Shown here: positions 31,597 through 39,240 of the stretch, piece after piece
How the letters are laid out: every line of letters starts with the position of its first letter
Numbering within the stretch: position 1 is the stretch's first letter
DNA from: Domibacillus enclensis
Lineage (GTDB): Bacteria; Bacillota; Bacilli; Bacillales; Domibacillaceae
Assembly: GCF_900156125.1 (NCBI RefSeq)
Contig: NZ_FTLX01000005.1
Span: 1 to 64,000, forward strand
Direction of reading: 5' to 3'
DNA length: 64,000 nucleotides
The notes under the pieces: generated by a model
Told to the model about the DNA's origin: nothing
Databases searched by the model: none
Seen by the model: only the letters and a program-made list of their open reading frames with translations
Program-made: the position numbers and the translations under genes

Positions 31597-32910
31597 ATGG
31601 ATACAAAACGAGGATCGTATCAATGGATTTGGCGGTGGCACTTTTATGCGGGCATTCTTTTTGCGCCGTTTTTGCTTGTGCTGGCGATCACAGGCGGCGT
31701 TTATTTATTTAAAGCAGAGATTGAACACAAGCTGTATGAAGACTGGTATGACGTGACGCCAAAGTCAGAGGCAATGCCAGCCAGCCATTTAATTTCTGCT
31801 GTACAGGCACAGTATCCTGATGCAGCGGTGACACGCTACCGGTCGGGTGAATCGGCAGAACGCTCGACAGAAATCGGCATTATGGATGAAGGCGTATCGA
31901 AAACGGTTTTCGTTGACCCTTATACAATGCAGGTGATCGGCACGCTGCAGGATGACGACCGAATCATGAATAAGCTGGAAGACATTCATGGAGAGTTGAT
32001 GGCCGGTACAATCGGCGACCGTCTTGTTGAACTAGCCGCCTGCTGGGCAATTATTTTACTTGTGACCGGCGTCTATCTCTGGTGGCCGCGAAAGAAAAAA
32101 AACAGTCTGTCAGGTGTACTGCTACCCCGCTTATCAAAGGGGCGCCGGACGCTGGTTCGTGATTTGCATGCCGTACCGGCTGTCTGGATTTCGGCCGGAA
32201 TGTTTTTCTTGATCATGACTGGTCTTCCGTGGTCCGGCTTCTGGGGAACGCAGGTGCAAAATATGGCGACCAATTCAGGTGAAGGCTATCCGCCGGCGAT
32301 CTGGGTTGGAGATGCCCCGTTGTCTGAAGTAAAAGCAGAGGAGATCGCTGATGTCGGCTGGGCAGCGGAAAATCTGCCGGTGCCAACATCCGTTCAAACC
32401 GAATACATTCCGATTACGATTGATGACGCCGTAGCGGTCACAGAAGAACGCGGCATCAAACCAGGCTTTGATCTTTACATTCCACAGGATGAAGCAGGTG
32501 TATTTACCGTTTCAGCGTTTCCGGCGAAGGCAGAAGACGAGGTGACGATGTATATGGATCAGTATTCAGGCGCAGTCCTGGCTGATTACCGGTATGACGA
32601 CTACGGTCCTGCGGGCAAAGCGATTGCAATGGGGATTACGCTGCATAAAGGGTCGCAGTTCGGCTTGATCAACAAACTGATCGGTCTCGCTGTTTGCATC
32701 GGCATGGTGCTGGTGATCATCAGCGGCTTGCTTTTATGGCGTACACGCCGGCACGGTTTGCCAGAACGCCCTGGTACGCGTGTGGCAAAAGGAGTGATTG
32801 TGCTTATGATCGTGCTTGGCTTGTTGTTCCCGCTTGCGGGTGCTTCGATGATTCTTGTCTGGGTGTTAGACCTGGTGATCAAGCAGGTGAAAGGAGGCCG
32901 TGCAGCATGA
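31597..32910 (+). CDS. PepSY-associated TM-helix membrane protein
   Basis: 437 residues. Helices near 15-35 (ILFAPFLLVLAITGGVYLF), 145-165, 190-210 and three at the C-terminus (from 350). Two extracytoplasmic PepSY-like segments carry ASHLISAVQAQYPDA with SKTVFVDPYTMQVIG and VTMYMDQYSGAVLADY. WRWHFYAGIL, HGELMAGTIGDRLVEL and LWWPRKK are typical of the family, linked to iron or copper metabolism or flavin/heme-like electron transfer in other bacteria; precise role unknown. The lipoprotein gene overlaps by ATGA. Driven by the triple TTTCAY box. Confidence 0.85.
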   Translation: MDTKRGSYQWIWRWHFYAGILFAPFLLVLAITGGVYLFKAEIEHKLYEDWYDVTPKSEAMPASHLISAVQAQYPDAAVTRYRSGESAERSTEIGIMDEGVSKTVFVDPYTMQVIGTLQDDDRIMNKLEDIHGELMAGTIGDRLVELAACWAIILLVTGVYLWWPRKKKNSLSGVLLPRLSKGRRTLVRDLHAVPAVWISAGMFFLIMTGLPWSGFWGTQVQNMATNSGEGYPPAIWVGDAPLSEVKAEEIADVGWAAENLPVPTSVQTEYIPITIDDAVAVTEERGIKPGFDLYIPQDEAGVFTVSAFPAKAEDEVTMYMDQYSGAVLADYRYDDYGPAGKAIAMGITLHKGSQFGLINKLIGLAVCIGMVLVIISGLLLWRTRRHGLPERPGTRVAKGVIVLMIVLGLLFPLAGASMILVWVLDLVIKQVKGGRAA

Positions 32911-33296
32911 AGAAGACTTGGGTGTTAGCGGGCAGCTTGCTGCTCGCGGGCTGCTCGCTTGATCCAGATGCCGCTCAAAAGTATGTCACAGAGGAAAAGC
33001 TCAAAGCGGTAATCGAGGTATCGGGGGACCGGATTCAAGTAGAAACGTTTCCGGATGCCGACGTAGCGGTTTTCTTCTGGCAGGATGGTGAGCAGTCGAA
33101 ACCACTGGCTGTTATCGAAGAAGCTGAAGGAGTGTTTACCGCAGATCAGCTGATGTCAGAAGACGGTATTTACTTTGTAAAAGCGGATATTCAAACGGAT
33201 GGACAGCATATTATGCCGACGAAAAAAGTTGTCATCGGTGATGTCGTGGAGGCGGAGGTGGACAAGCCCGCTGCCAATGTCGAATCGCATCATTAA
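32907..33296 (+). CDS. Lipoprotein with FixH/YtkA-like domain
   Basis: 129 residues. Signal sequence MKKTWVLAGSLLLAGC with lipobox LAGC, lipidated at Cys16. The remaining 110 residues are a small beta-sandwich like FixH/YtkA proteins (LKAVIEVSGDRIQVE, DGIYFVKADIQTDGQHIMPTK), a fold often found next to copper or cytochrome proteins. ATG overlaps the PepSY gene stop (ATGA) and AAAGGAGG precedes it, so the two are co-translated and probably work together at the membrane surface. Ends in His-His. Confidence 0.8.
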   Translation: MKKTWVLAGSLLLAGCSLDPDAAQKYVTEEKLKAVIEVSGDRIQVETFPDADVAVFFWQDGEQSKPLAVIEEAEGVFTADQLMSEDGIYFVKADIQTDGQHIMPTKKVVIGDVVEAEVDKPAANVESHH

Positions 33297-33321
33297 TCCC
33301 TTATTTGTGCCGAAAATGTAG

Positions 33322-33327
33322 TATAAT
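33322..33327 (+). promoter_or_regulatory. Probable -10 of the CapA-like gene
   Basis: TATAAT at 33322-33327, 33 bases before the start codon. No good -35 at 16-18 bases. Confidence 0.45.
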
Positions 33328-33359
33328 GGAACAAACAGTGCAGGGGAGCTATATATTTT

Positions 33360-34481
33360 ATGACGGAAAATGGAAGAGCCGAGAGACGCAAGCGGCGCAG
33401 GCTGAAGGGGTGGGTAAGACTCACGCTTTTGGGCTTGCTTTTAACGGTTCTGGTTACATTGCTGGTCAATCTTTTGATTACGGGAAATACATTGGAAGAA
33501 GCTGCTGAACCTATTGTTGATGCGGTGACTGAGCCGGAAAAAACAACCATTACGATCAGTGCTGCCGGAGACTTTACACTTGGAACGGATGAAACATTTA
33601 CGTATGCAGGATCATTTCCAGATGAAGTAGAGAGAAGCGGTCTTGCTCATTTTACAGAAGGCCTGGACGGCATTTTTCAACACGATGACCTGTCGACGGT
33701 TAATTTAGAAACGACGTTAACGGATGCAACCGAAAAGGCGGCAAAAAAATTCCGCTTTAAAGGCGATCCGTCGTACACACAAATTTTGACTGATGCGGGC
33801 ATTGAATCGGTCAATCTGGCGAATAATCATATTTTTGATTATTTGCAAAAGGGATACGAGGACACAAAAACGAATTTGGAAAAAGCGAATATCGGCTACT
33901 CCGGTTATGGCGACACGTACGTAACGGAAATTAGGGGAGTCAAGGTAGGTGTGCTCGGCTATGAAGGCTGGGATGATACCGCAGAAGTCCGCGATCAGGC
34001 AGAGTCAGATATTTTGGCCATGCGCGAGGACGGTGTGGCAATCATCGTTGTCCATTACCACTGGGGCATTGAACGAAGCTACGTTCCTGAAGAATCACAG
34101 CGGTCACTGGCGCAGTTTACCGTTGATGCGGGCGCCGATCTCATTGTCGGCCACCACCCGCATGTTGTACAGGGAATAGAAGAATATAACGGTAAATTTA
34201 TTGTCTACAGCCTCGGCAACTTTATGTTTGGAGGCAACCGGAATCCATCTGATAAGGATTCGTTTGTGTTTCAGCAAACATTTCATCTCGAAGATGGACA
34301 AGCCACAGAGCAGCAGGACATCGACATCGTTCCGTTCTCCATTTCTTCACGCTCAGACCGAAACGACTATCAGCCGACAAAGCTTGATGGCGTGGAAAAA
34401 GAACGGGTGATGGAAAAGATCATCGACGTTTCCAATGAGATTGAAGAAGCAGACTGGCTGGAGCGTTTTACAGAAAAATAG
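33360..34481 (+). CDS. CapA/PgsA-like metallophosphoesterase family protein
   Basis: 373 residues. One N-terminal TM helix (about 18-42) after a very basic start RRKRRRLKG, then an external calcineurin-like domain of the CapA family: ISAAGDFTLG, STVNLETTLTD, ESVNLANNHIFDY, IIVVHYHWGIERSY, ADLIVGHHPHVVQGIE and YSLGNFMFGG. CapA proteins take part in poly-gamma-glutamate capsule release or anchoring, but no capB/capC is present, so the substrate is open. GGGGAG precedes the ATG by 11 bases. Monocistronic. Confidence 0.87.
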   Translation: MTENGRAERRKRRRLKGWVRLTLLGLLLTVLVTLLVNLLITGNTLEEAAEPIVDAVTEPEKTTITISAAGDFTLGTDETFTYAGSFPDEVERSGLAHFTEGLDGIFQHDDLSTVNLETTLTDATEKAAKKFRFKGDPSYTQILTDAGIESVNLANNHIFDYLQKGYEDTKTNLEKANIGYSGYGDTYVTEIRGVKVGVLGYEGWDDTAEVRDQAESDILAMREDGVAIIVVHYHWGIERSYVPEESQRSLAQFTVDAGADLIVGHHPHVVQGIEEYNGKFIVYSLGNFMFGGNRNPSDKDSFVFQQTFHLEDGQATEQQDIDIVPFSISSRSDRNDYQPTKLDGVEKERVMEKIIDVSNEIEEADWLERFTEK

Positions 34482-34553
34482 CACATTTAAAGGTTTAGAA
34501 AGATAGCTAGGCAGGTATACTTCCTTTGTAACAAGAAAAGGGAGAGAACAGAC

Positions 34554-34682
34554 ATGATTGAACAAACAGATCAATTTATCATCGATGCGTACAAAAAAGC
34601 GGTAGAACTAAAGTTGGACCCTGAATTTCTCCGGCTCTTAGAAGAAGAGCTGAAGCGGCGAAATTTGACCATACATGAATAA
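34554..34682 (+). CDS. sda: Sporulation kinase inhibitor Sda
   Basis: 42 residues, a two-helix hairpin: IIDAYKKAVELKLDPEFLRL then LEEELKRRNL. The pattern (D)xxIxAYxKAxELKLDPxFIxLLxEELxRR is that of Sda, which binds the dimerisation domain of KinA-type kinases and blocks Spo0A phosphorylation during replication problems. GGGAG precedes the ATG. TTTAGA (34494) and TATACT (34516-34521), spaced by 16, may be the promoter. No DnaA box is visible near it, unlike B. subtilis sda. Confidence 0.85.
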   Translation: MIEQTDQFIIDAYKKAVELKLDPEFLRLLEEELKRRNLTIHE

Positions 34683-34697
34683 CCGTACGTGCAAAGG

Positions 34698-34725
34698 GAC
34701 GGCCACAACAAGTGGCCGTCTTTTT
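34698..34725. terminator. Terminator between sda and the convergent GNAT gene
   Basis: Perfect 9-bp stem GACGGCCAC / GTGGCCGTC with loop AACAA, then five T. Confidence 0.92.
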
Positions 34726-35727
34726 CTAGTGGACACGAAGCTCCATTTTTTTCGTCATAAGCGTATGTCCGAACAGCTTTTCCTCGAACTCATCGATGCA
34801 GGTGAAGCCCTTTGATGCATAAAAGCGCTCCCCATTCAGGTTTCCTTTTTCCACATCCGCTGTGAACCTGCTCACTTCAGGCATTGCATTCACAATTCGA
34901 TGAAGAAGCAGCGTGCCGATTTTTTGACTCTGGGCACTGGGATTTATGTAGAGGGCATGAAGAATAGCTTCGTCCCCGGAAGCAGACGCATGTGCAAACC
35001 CTGACATCTGATCGTGAAGCATGGCAACGAGAAAAAGACCCCGGTCGATTCGGTTCAAGAGCGCTTCATCGCTGTAAGCAGCTGCTAAAAAAGCATTCTG
35101 AACTGCTAATGGGATCAGCTTCTCATATGTATCTTGCCATGTACACCTTGCCAAGGACTGAATCGCCGGAATATCCGCTTTATTTGCCGCGCGCATCATC
35201 GGGAAGTCAGATCGATGGACGACGTTTAAAAGACAGGGCTGTTTTTCTTTTTCTTCTAAGGCTTCATGTACATCCGGATACTTGGACGCAACGTTCCATG
35301 TGATGAACGGCAGCTTTTTCTGTGCTTGCTGGGAGCGTTCATTAACAAGTCGGGCGCCAACAAACACCCGTTCAAGGTGTAATTCCTCAAACGCCATGTT
35401 TAAAATCGCATATTTAGACGCCGAGTTGTACCCCTTTCCCCAATAAGGATAGCCGATCCATGTGCCAAGGCTGCACTGTTTTTTTGCCCGGTCGATAAAC
35501 ATAAGTGTCGTAATGCCAATCAATTCATCTTCTTCGTTGAATATAGCCCGCGAAACGGTCTGGCCATCCACTTCCTCTTTCAGCACTGCTTGTAAAAAAT
35601 CAATCGTGTCATCAACTGTTTCCACATGAAGGTCGAGTGCTTCCCTGATTTCCGGTGCGGACGTAAGAGTGAAGATGCGGTCAGCGTACGTTAAGCTGTG
35701 CGGTTTTAAATAGACGCTTCTCAACAT
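34726..35727 (-). CDS. Double GNAT acetyltransferase
   Basis: 333 residues made of two GNAT domains in tandem. The N-terminal one (about 1-165) is RimJ/RimL-like (LGTWIGYPYWGKGYNSASKYAILNMAFEEL, RVFVGARLVNERSQ). The C-terminal one (about 180-325) has DIPAIQSLARCTWQDTYE, HALYINPSAQSQKIGTLLL and NGERFYASKGF. Acyl acceptors unknown. The ATG at 35727 follows GAGGGG; the GTG at 35733 lies inside that site. A 17-codon ORF with a good ribosome site overlaps the start and may couple translation. Confidence 0.82.
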   Translation of the reverse strand: MLRSVYLKPHSLTYADRIFTLTSAPEIREALDLHVETVDDTIDFLQAVLKEEVDGQTVSRAIFNEEDELIGITTLMFIDRAKKQCSLGTWIGYPYWGKGYNSASKYAILNMAFEELHLERVFVGARLVNERSQQAQKKLPFITWNVASKYPDVHEALEEKEKQPCLLNVVHRSDFPMMRAANKADIPAIQSLARCTWQDTYEKLIPLAVQNAFLAAAYSDEALLNRIDRGLFLVAMLHDQMSGFAHASASGDEAILHALYINPSAQSQKIGTLLLHRIVNAMPEVSRFTADVEKGNLNGERFYASKGFTCIDEFEEKLFGHTLMTKKMELRVH

Positions 35728-35774
35728 TCCCACCCCTCTATTTTTAGTAAAGACTGCAGAATCTCCTGTTTCAT
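35721..35774 (-). CDS. Possible 17-residue leader peptide before the GNAT gene
   Basis: GGAGG followed seven bases later by ATG; peptide MKQEILQSLLKIEGWEC, with the stop overlapping the GNAT start (ATGTTGA). Such an overlap is typical of translational coupling. It could equally be a chance short frame. Confidence 0.3.
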   Translation of the reverse strand: MKQEILQSLLKIEGWEC

Positions 35775-35862
35775 GTAAAAACCTCCATTTGCGGTAGTGT
35801 ACCTCTTTTCCAAATCATTGTAAATAGGCTTCTTTAACACCTCTCTTTAAAACAGTTGAAGG

Positions 35863-35895
35863 TTTCACCGTTCTTTCACCAATTCTGTTTACACT
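35863..35895 (+). promoter_or_regulatory. Response-regulator box and promoter of the glycosylation operon
   Basis: TTTCAC (35863) and TTTCAC (35874) at 11-base pitch, ten bases, then TACACT (35890-35895). Box sequence TTTCACCGTTCTTTCAC is almost identical to that of htrA (TTTCACCGTCTTTTCAC). Confidence 0.82.
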
Positions 35896-35932
35896 TCAAA
35901 CTATCGAAAGAAAGAAATGGAGTGTGGTGACA

Positions 35933-37900
35933 ATGAAGAAGCGGTTTGATCCGTGGCTGGCAGCGATTTTGGCGCTTTCAGCAGCATTGAATTTTTACAA
36001 GATAGGCGAATCGGGATCGAATTCGTACTATACAGCAGCTGTGGAAAGCATGACGACCAATTGGACGTCCTTTTTCTACGCATCGCTTGATTCAGGCAAT
36101 TTTATTACAGTGGATAAGCCGCCCGTTGCTCTTTGGTTCCAGGCGGTCAGTGCCAAAATCTTCGGCGTGAGCGACTGGAGCGTTCTTCTTCCGGAGGCCA
36201 TCGCTGGCGTGTTGTCGGTTTTGATTTTGTATATGATCGTCAAGCCTTTTTACGGGCAGAAAACAGCGCGCTGGGCTTCGCTTGTGTTAGCGGTCACGCC
36301 GATTTTTGTCGCAGTGACACGTACCAATAATGTCGATGCGTTACTGATTTTTTTCCTGCTGCTGGCGACGTGGGCGTTAATGAAATCCGTCAGAGAGAAA
36401 AAGTGGTCCTGGCTGCTCCTGTCAATGGCTTTTATTGGAGTCGGCTTTAACATTAAAATGCTGCAGGCATACATGGTCGTTCCGGCTTTTTACCTTTTTT
36501 ATCTGCTTGCCGCACAGCACAGCTGGAAAAAACGGATCGTGCATTTGATTGCGGCGTCTGTGGTGCTGTTTAGTGTATCGGTATCGTATGCAGTAGCTGT
36601 CCAGCTGACACCAGAGGAGAACCGGCCGTATATCGGCGGAAGCGAAACAAATTCGGTGCTGGAGCTTGCCTTTGGCTACAACGGCATTCAGCGCCTGACG
36701 GGCGACGAATCCAAGGACAGCGGTTCTGGATCAGGCAGTCTGCTGAATAGCAACTCCACTCAGGGTGCCGGGGGAGAAGACATTGGAGAAGCCGGGTTTT
36801 TCCGCTTGTTCTCTGACTCGATGTCCGGTCAGGCAAGCTGGCTGCTGCCCTTTGTTTTATTCGGCCTCATTGCCTTAATCGTATCCGTTAAACGGCAAAA
36901 AGCATGGACGATGCAGCATCAATTTGCACTTTTCTGGCTGGCGTGGCTGCTGCCGATGATGGGCTTTTTCAGCATCGCAAGCTTTTTCCACCGGTATTAC
37001 TTGAGCATGATGGGACCGGCCATTGCAGCATTAACGGCCATTGGCGGGGCCTTGCTCTGGAGTATGTACAAAGAGCAGAAGGACTGGAGCCGGTTCTTGT
37101 TTCCAATCGCGCTTCTTTCCACGTTTACGTTCGAGGCGTTTGTACTGTATCAAAATATCGAAACGATCCAGCCGTGGCTGATCGGCGTTGTGATTGCGAT
37201 GGGCTTAATTGTATGCATGCTGCTGCTTCTCACAACGAAGCATGCCCAGCACGTCCGGACCGCAGCGATGCTGGGTCTGCTGGTGATGCCTGCTTACTGG
37301 GCAGCAATGCCGGTGGCCGCTGGAACGACTAACAGCGTGATGCCGGTGGCAGGACCTGCTTCAACAGGAGGACCAGGCGGTGGAGTATTCGGCGATCGTG
37401 GTGTGGCCATGGCAGAAGATGGTGAGCGGCCGGAAATACCTGAGGATATGGAGGTGCCGGATGGAATGGACCTGCCAGATGATCAGGTTAATGATGGAAA
37501 TAGCGAAGTGCCTGAAGATCTAGAAACGGGTGAACGCCCATCCGGAGGAGGTGGCGGCATGGGTGGCAGCATCAGTGACGAGCTTCTCAGCTATCTTGAG
37601 GAAAACAATACAGGTGAAACGTATTTGGTTGCCGTTCAAAATGCGAACTCTGCAGCCAGCATTATACTCGATACCGATTACACAGCACTGGCAATGGGCG
37701 GCTTTGGCGGCTCTGATCCCGCGATGACCGTCCAAAAGCTTGAAGAAATGACCGCAAACGGTGAAGTGAAATTTTTCATGACCTCGAGCGGCGGTCCGGG
37801 CGGCGGACAAAACAGCGAGGTCACAGAATGGATTCAGGAAAACTGTACAGAAGTGACATCGGAGGACTGGAGTGGACTTTATGTTTATGAAGGAGCGTGA
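35933..37900 (+). CDS. GT39/PMT-type membrane glycosyltransferase, YkcB-like
   Basis: 655 residues. About 12 TM helices in the first 460 residues in the PMT/ArnT fold: the first external loop has YTAAVESMTTNW and ITVDKPPVALWFQAVSAKIFG (Asp-Lys-Pro-Pro as in GT39/GT83 enzymes), followed by RTNNVDALLIFFLLLATWALMKS. The C-terminal external part (about 465-655) has an acidic Pro/Asp/Gly-rich low-complexity stretch and a small alpha/beta domain. It would transfer a sugar from undecaprenyl phosphate to a wall or protein acceptor outside. Similar to B. subtilis YkcB, encoded there beside htrA. ATG 35933 has GGAG ten bases upstream. Confidence 0.86.
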   Translation: MKKRFDPWLAAILALSAALNFYKIGESGSNSYYTAAVESMTTNWTSFFYASLDSGNFITVDKPPVALWFQAVSAKIFGVSDWSVLLPEAIAGVLSVLILYMIVKPFYGQKTARWASLVLAVTPIFVAVTRTNNVDALLIFFLLLATWALMKSVREKKWSWLLLSMAFIGVGFNIKMLQAYMVVPAFYLFYLLAAQHSWKKRIVHLIAASVVLFSVSVSYAVAVQLTPEENRPYIGGSETNSVLELAFGYNGIQRLTGDESKDSGSGSGSLLNSNSTQGAGGEDIGEAGFFRLFSDSMSGQASWLLPFVLFGLIALIVSVKRQKAWTMQHQFALFWLAWLLPMMGFFSIASFFHRYYLSMMGPAIAALTAIGGALLWSMYKEQKDWSRFLFPIALLSTFTFEAFVLYQNIETIQPWLIGVVIAMGLIVCMLLLLTTKHAQHVRTAAMLGLLVMPAYWAAMPVAAGTTNSVMPVAGPASTGGPGGGVFGDRGVAMAEDGERPEIPEDMEVPDGMDLPDDQVNDGNSEVPEDLETGERPSGGGGGMGGSISDELLSYLEENNTGETYLVAVQNANSAASIILDTDYTALAMGGFGGSDPAMTVQKLEEMTANGEVKFFMTSSGGPGGGQNSEVTEWIQENCTEVTSEDWSGLYVYEGA

Positions 37901-37904
37901 CGAA

Positions 37905-38870
37905 ATGAAGTATTCCATTATCATTCCGGTTTACAATGAAGAGCTCGTTGTCCGTGAAACATACAGCCGCTTGAAAACGGTGATGGAGCAGGTGGACGGT
38001 CCGTACGAGCTGCTGTTTGTCAATGATGGCAGCCGTGATGCAACCATTGAGATTTTAAAGGAGCTGGCGCTGTCCGACCGCCACGTGAAGTACCTTGATT
38101 TTTCCCGGAACTTCGGACACCAGATTGCGATTACAGCTGGCATGGATCATGCTGCCGGCGCTGCGATTGTCATTATCGATGCCGATTTGCAGGACCCGCC
38201 GGAGCTGATTCTCGATATGATTGAAAAGTGGAAGGAAGGATATGAGGTCGTTTACGCAAAACGGACAAAGCGAAATGGCGAATCCTTTTTTAAAAAGCAG
38301 ACCGCCAAAGCCTTTTATCGTATCCTCCGGGCGTCAACAGATATTGATATTCCGCTCGATACGGGCGACTTCCGGCTTATTGACCGGAAAGTGTGCGACC
38401 AGCTGAAAGGCATGAAGGAGCAAAGCCGCTTTGTGCGCGGTCTTGTCAGCTGGGTAGGGTTTAAGCAGACGGCGATTGAATACGAACGGGATGAGCGGAT
38501 GGCCGGTGAAACGAAATACCCGCTGAAGAAAATGCTGAAGTTTTCGATGGATGGGATGACGTCCTTTTCCTACAAGCCGCTGAAGCTCGCCAGTCTGCTT
38601 GGCATGATGCTGTCAGCCGCAAGTGCCCTGGCCATTTTGATCGTGCTGTACCAGCGTTTCTTCACGGAAACGACGATCCCCGGCTGGTCTTCCTTGCTGC
38701 TCACGATGTTGTTTTTCAATGGGGTTATGCTCATTATGCTTGGCGTCATCGGAGAATACATCGGGCGCATATACGATGAAGCAAAGGACCGGCCGCTTTA
38801 TATTGTACGGGACAGTCATCAAAGCGAGCACGAAAACGAGTTTGTGACACGCTATGCGAAATATAAGTGA
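37905..38870 (+). CDS. Polyprenyl-phosphate glycosyltransferase family 2, YkcC/CsbB-like
   Basis: 321 residues: GT2 domain (1-230) with IIPVYNEELVV, FVNDGSRDAT, DFSRNFGHQIAITAGMD, IDADLQDPPELI, TGDFRLIDR and the R-x-x-RF-like QSRFVRGL motif, then two TM helices (about 228-250 and 262-285). It charges undecaprenyl phosphate with a sugar from a nucleotide sugar on the inner face. The nucleotide sugar may be the UDP-glucose made by the last gene of the operon; CsbB uses UDP-GlcNAc, so the sugar is not certain. ATG 37905 follows AAGGAG; only four bases separate it from the upstream stop. Confidence 0.9.
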   Translation: MKYSIIIPVYNEELVVRETYSRLKTVMEQVDGPYELLFVNDGSRDATIEILKELALSDRHVKYLDFSRNFGHQIAITAGMDHAAGAAIVIIDADLQDPPELILDMIEKWKEGYEVVYAKRTKRNGESFFKKQTAKAFYRILRASTDIDIPLDTGDFRLIDRKVCDQLKGMKEQSRFVRGLVSWVGFKQTAIEYERDERMAGETKYPLKKMLKFSMDGMTSFSYKPLKLASLLGMMLSAASALAILIVLYQRFFTETTIPGWSSLLLTMLFFNGVMLIMLGVIGEYIGRIYDEAKDRPLYIVRDSHQSEHENEFVTRYAKYK

Positions 38871-39240
38871 ACTCATCAAGTTCAGCATCGTCGGCGCCTC
38901 AAATACAGCGGTGGATCTTATCGTTTTTTTTAGCTTATGGTTTGTGGGCACCCCATCCTTGTCGGCACAAGTACTTTCTTACAGTGCCGGCATGATCAAC
39001 AGCTTTTTCTGGAACCGCTCATGGACATTTCAAGCGAAGGGAAGGGTGGAAGCAGGAGAAGTGCTGCGGTTTCTATCCGTAAATATCGCAGGGCTTTCTA
39101 TTTCCACCGCTCTGTTAACCATATTAAGCGGACAGCCGCTTTTCATCAGTAAAATGATCGCTACACTCGCAGGCATGGCCGTAACCTTTATTGGCAGCCG
39201 CTTCTGGGTGTTTCGATCGAACAGGAGGAAATCAATATGA
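38854..39240 (+). CDS. GtrA-family membrane protein (probable flippase)
   Basis: 128 residues with four TM helices: FSIVGASNTAVDLIVFFSLW, a second over SYSAGMINSFFWNRSWTF, and two more up to GSRFWVFR. The FxxxG..NT and NxxWTF motifs are those of GtrA proteins, thought to flip polyprenyl-phosphate sugars across the membrane. It starts 17 bases inside the GT2 gene and its stop overlaps galU (ATGA). Confidence 0.88.
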   Translation: MRNISELIKFSIVGASNTAVDLIVFFSLWFVGTPSLSAQVLSYSAGMINSFFWNRSWTFQAKGRVEAGEVLRFLSVNIAGLSISTALLTILSGQPLFISKMIATLAGMAVTFIGSRFWVFRSNRRKSI

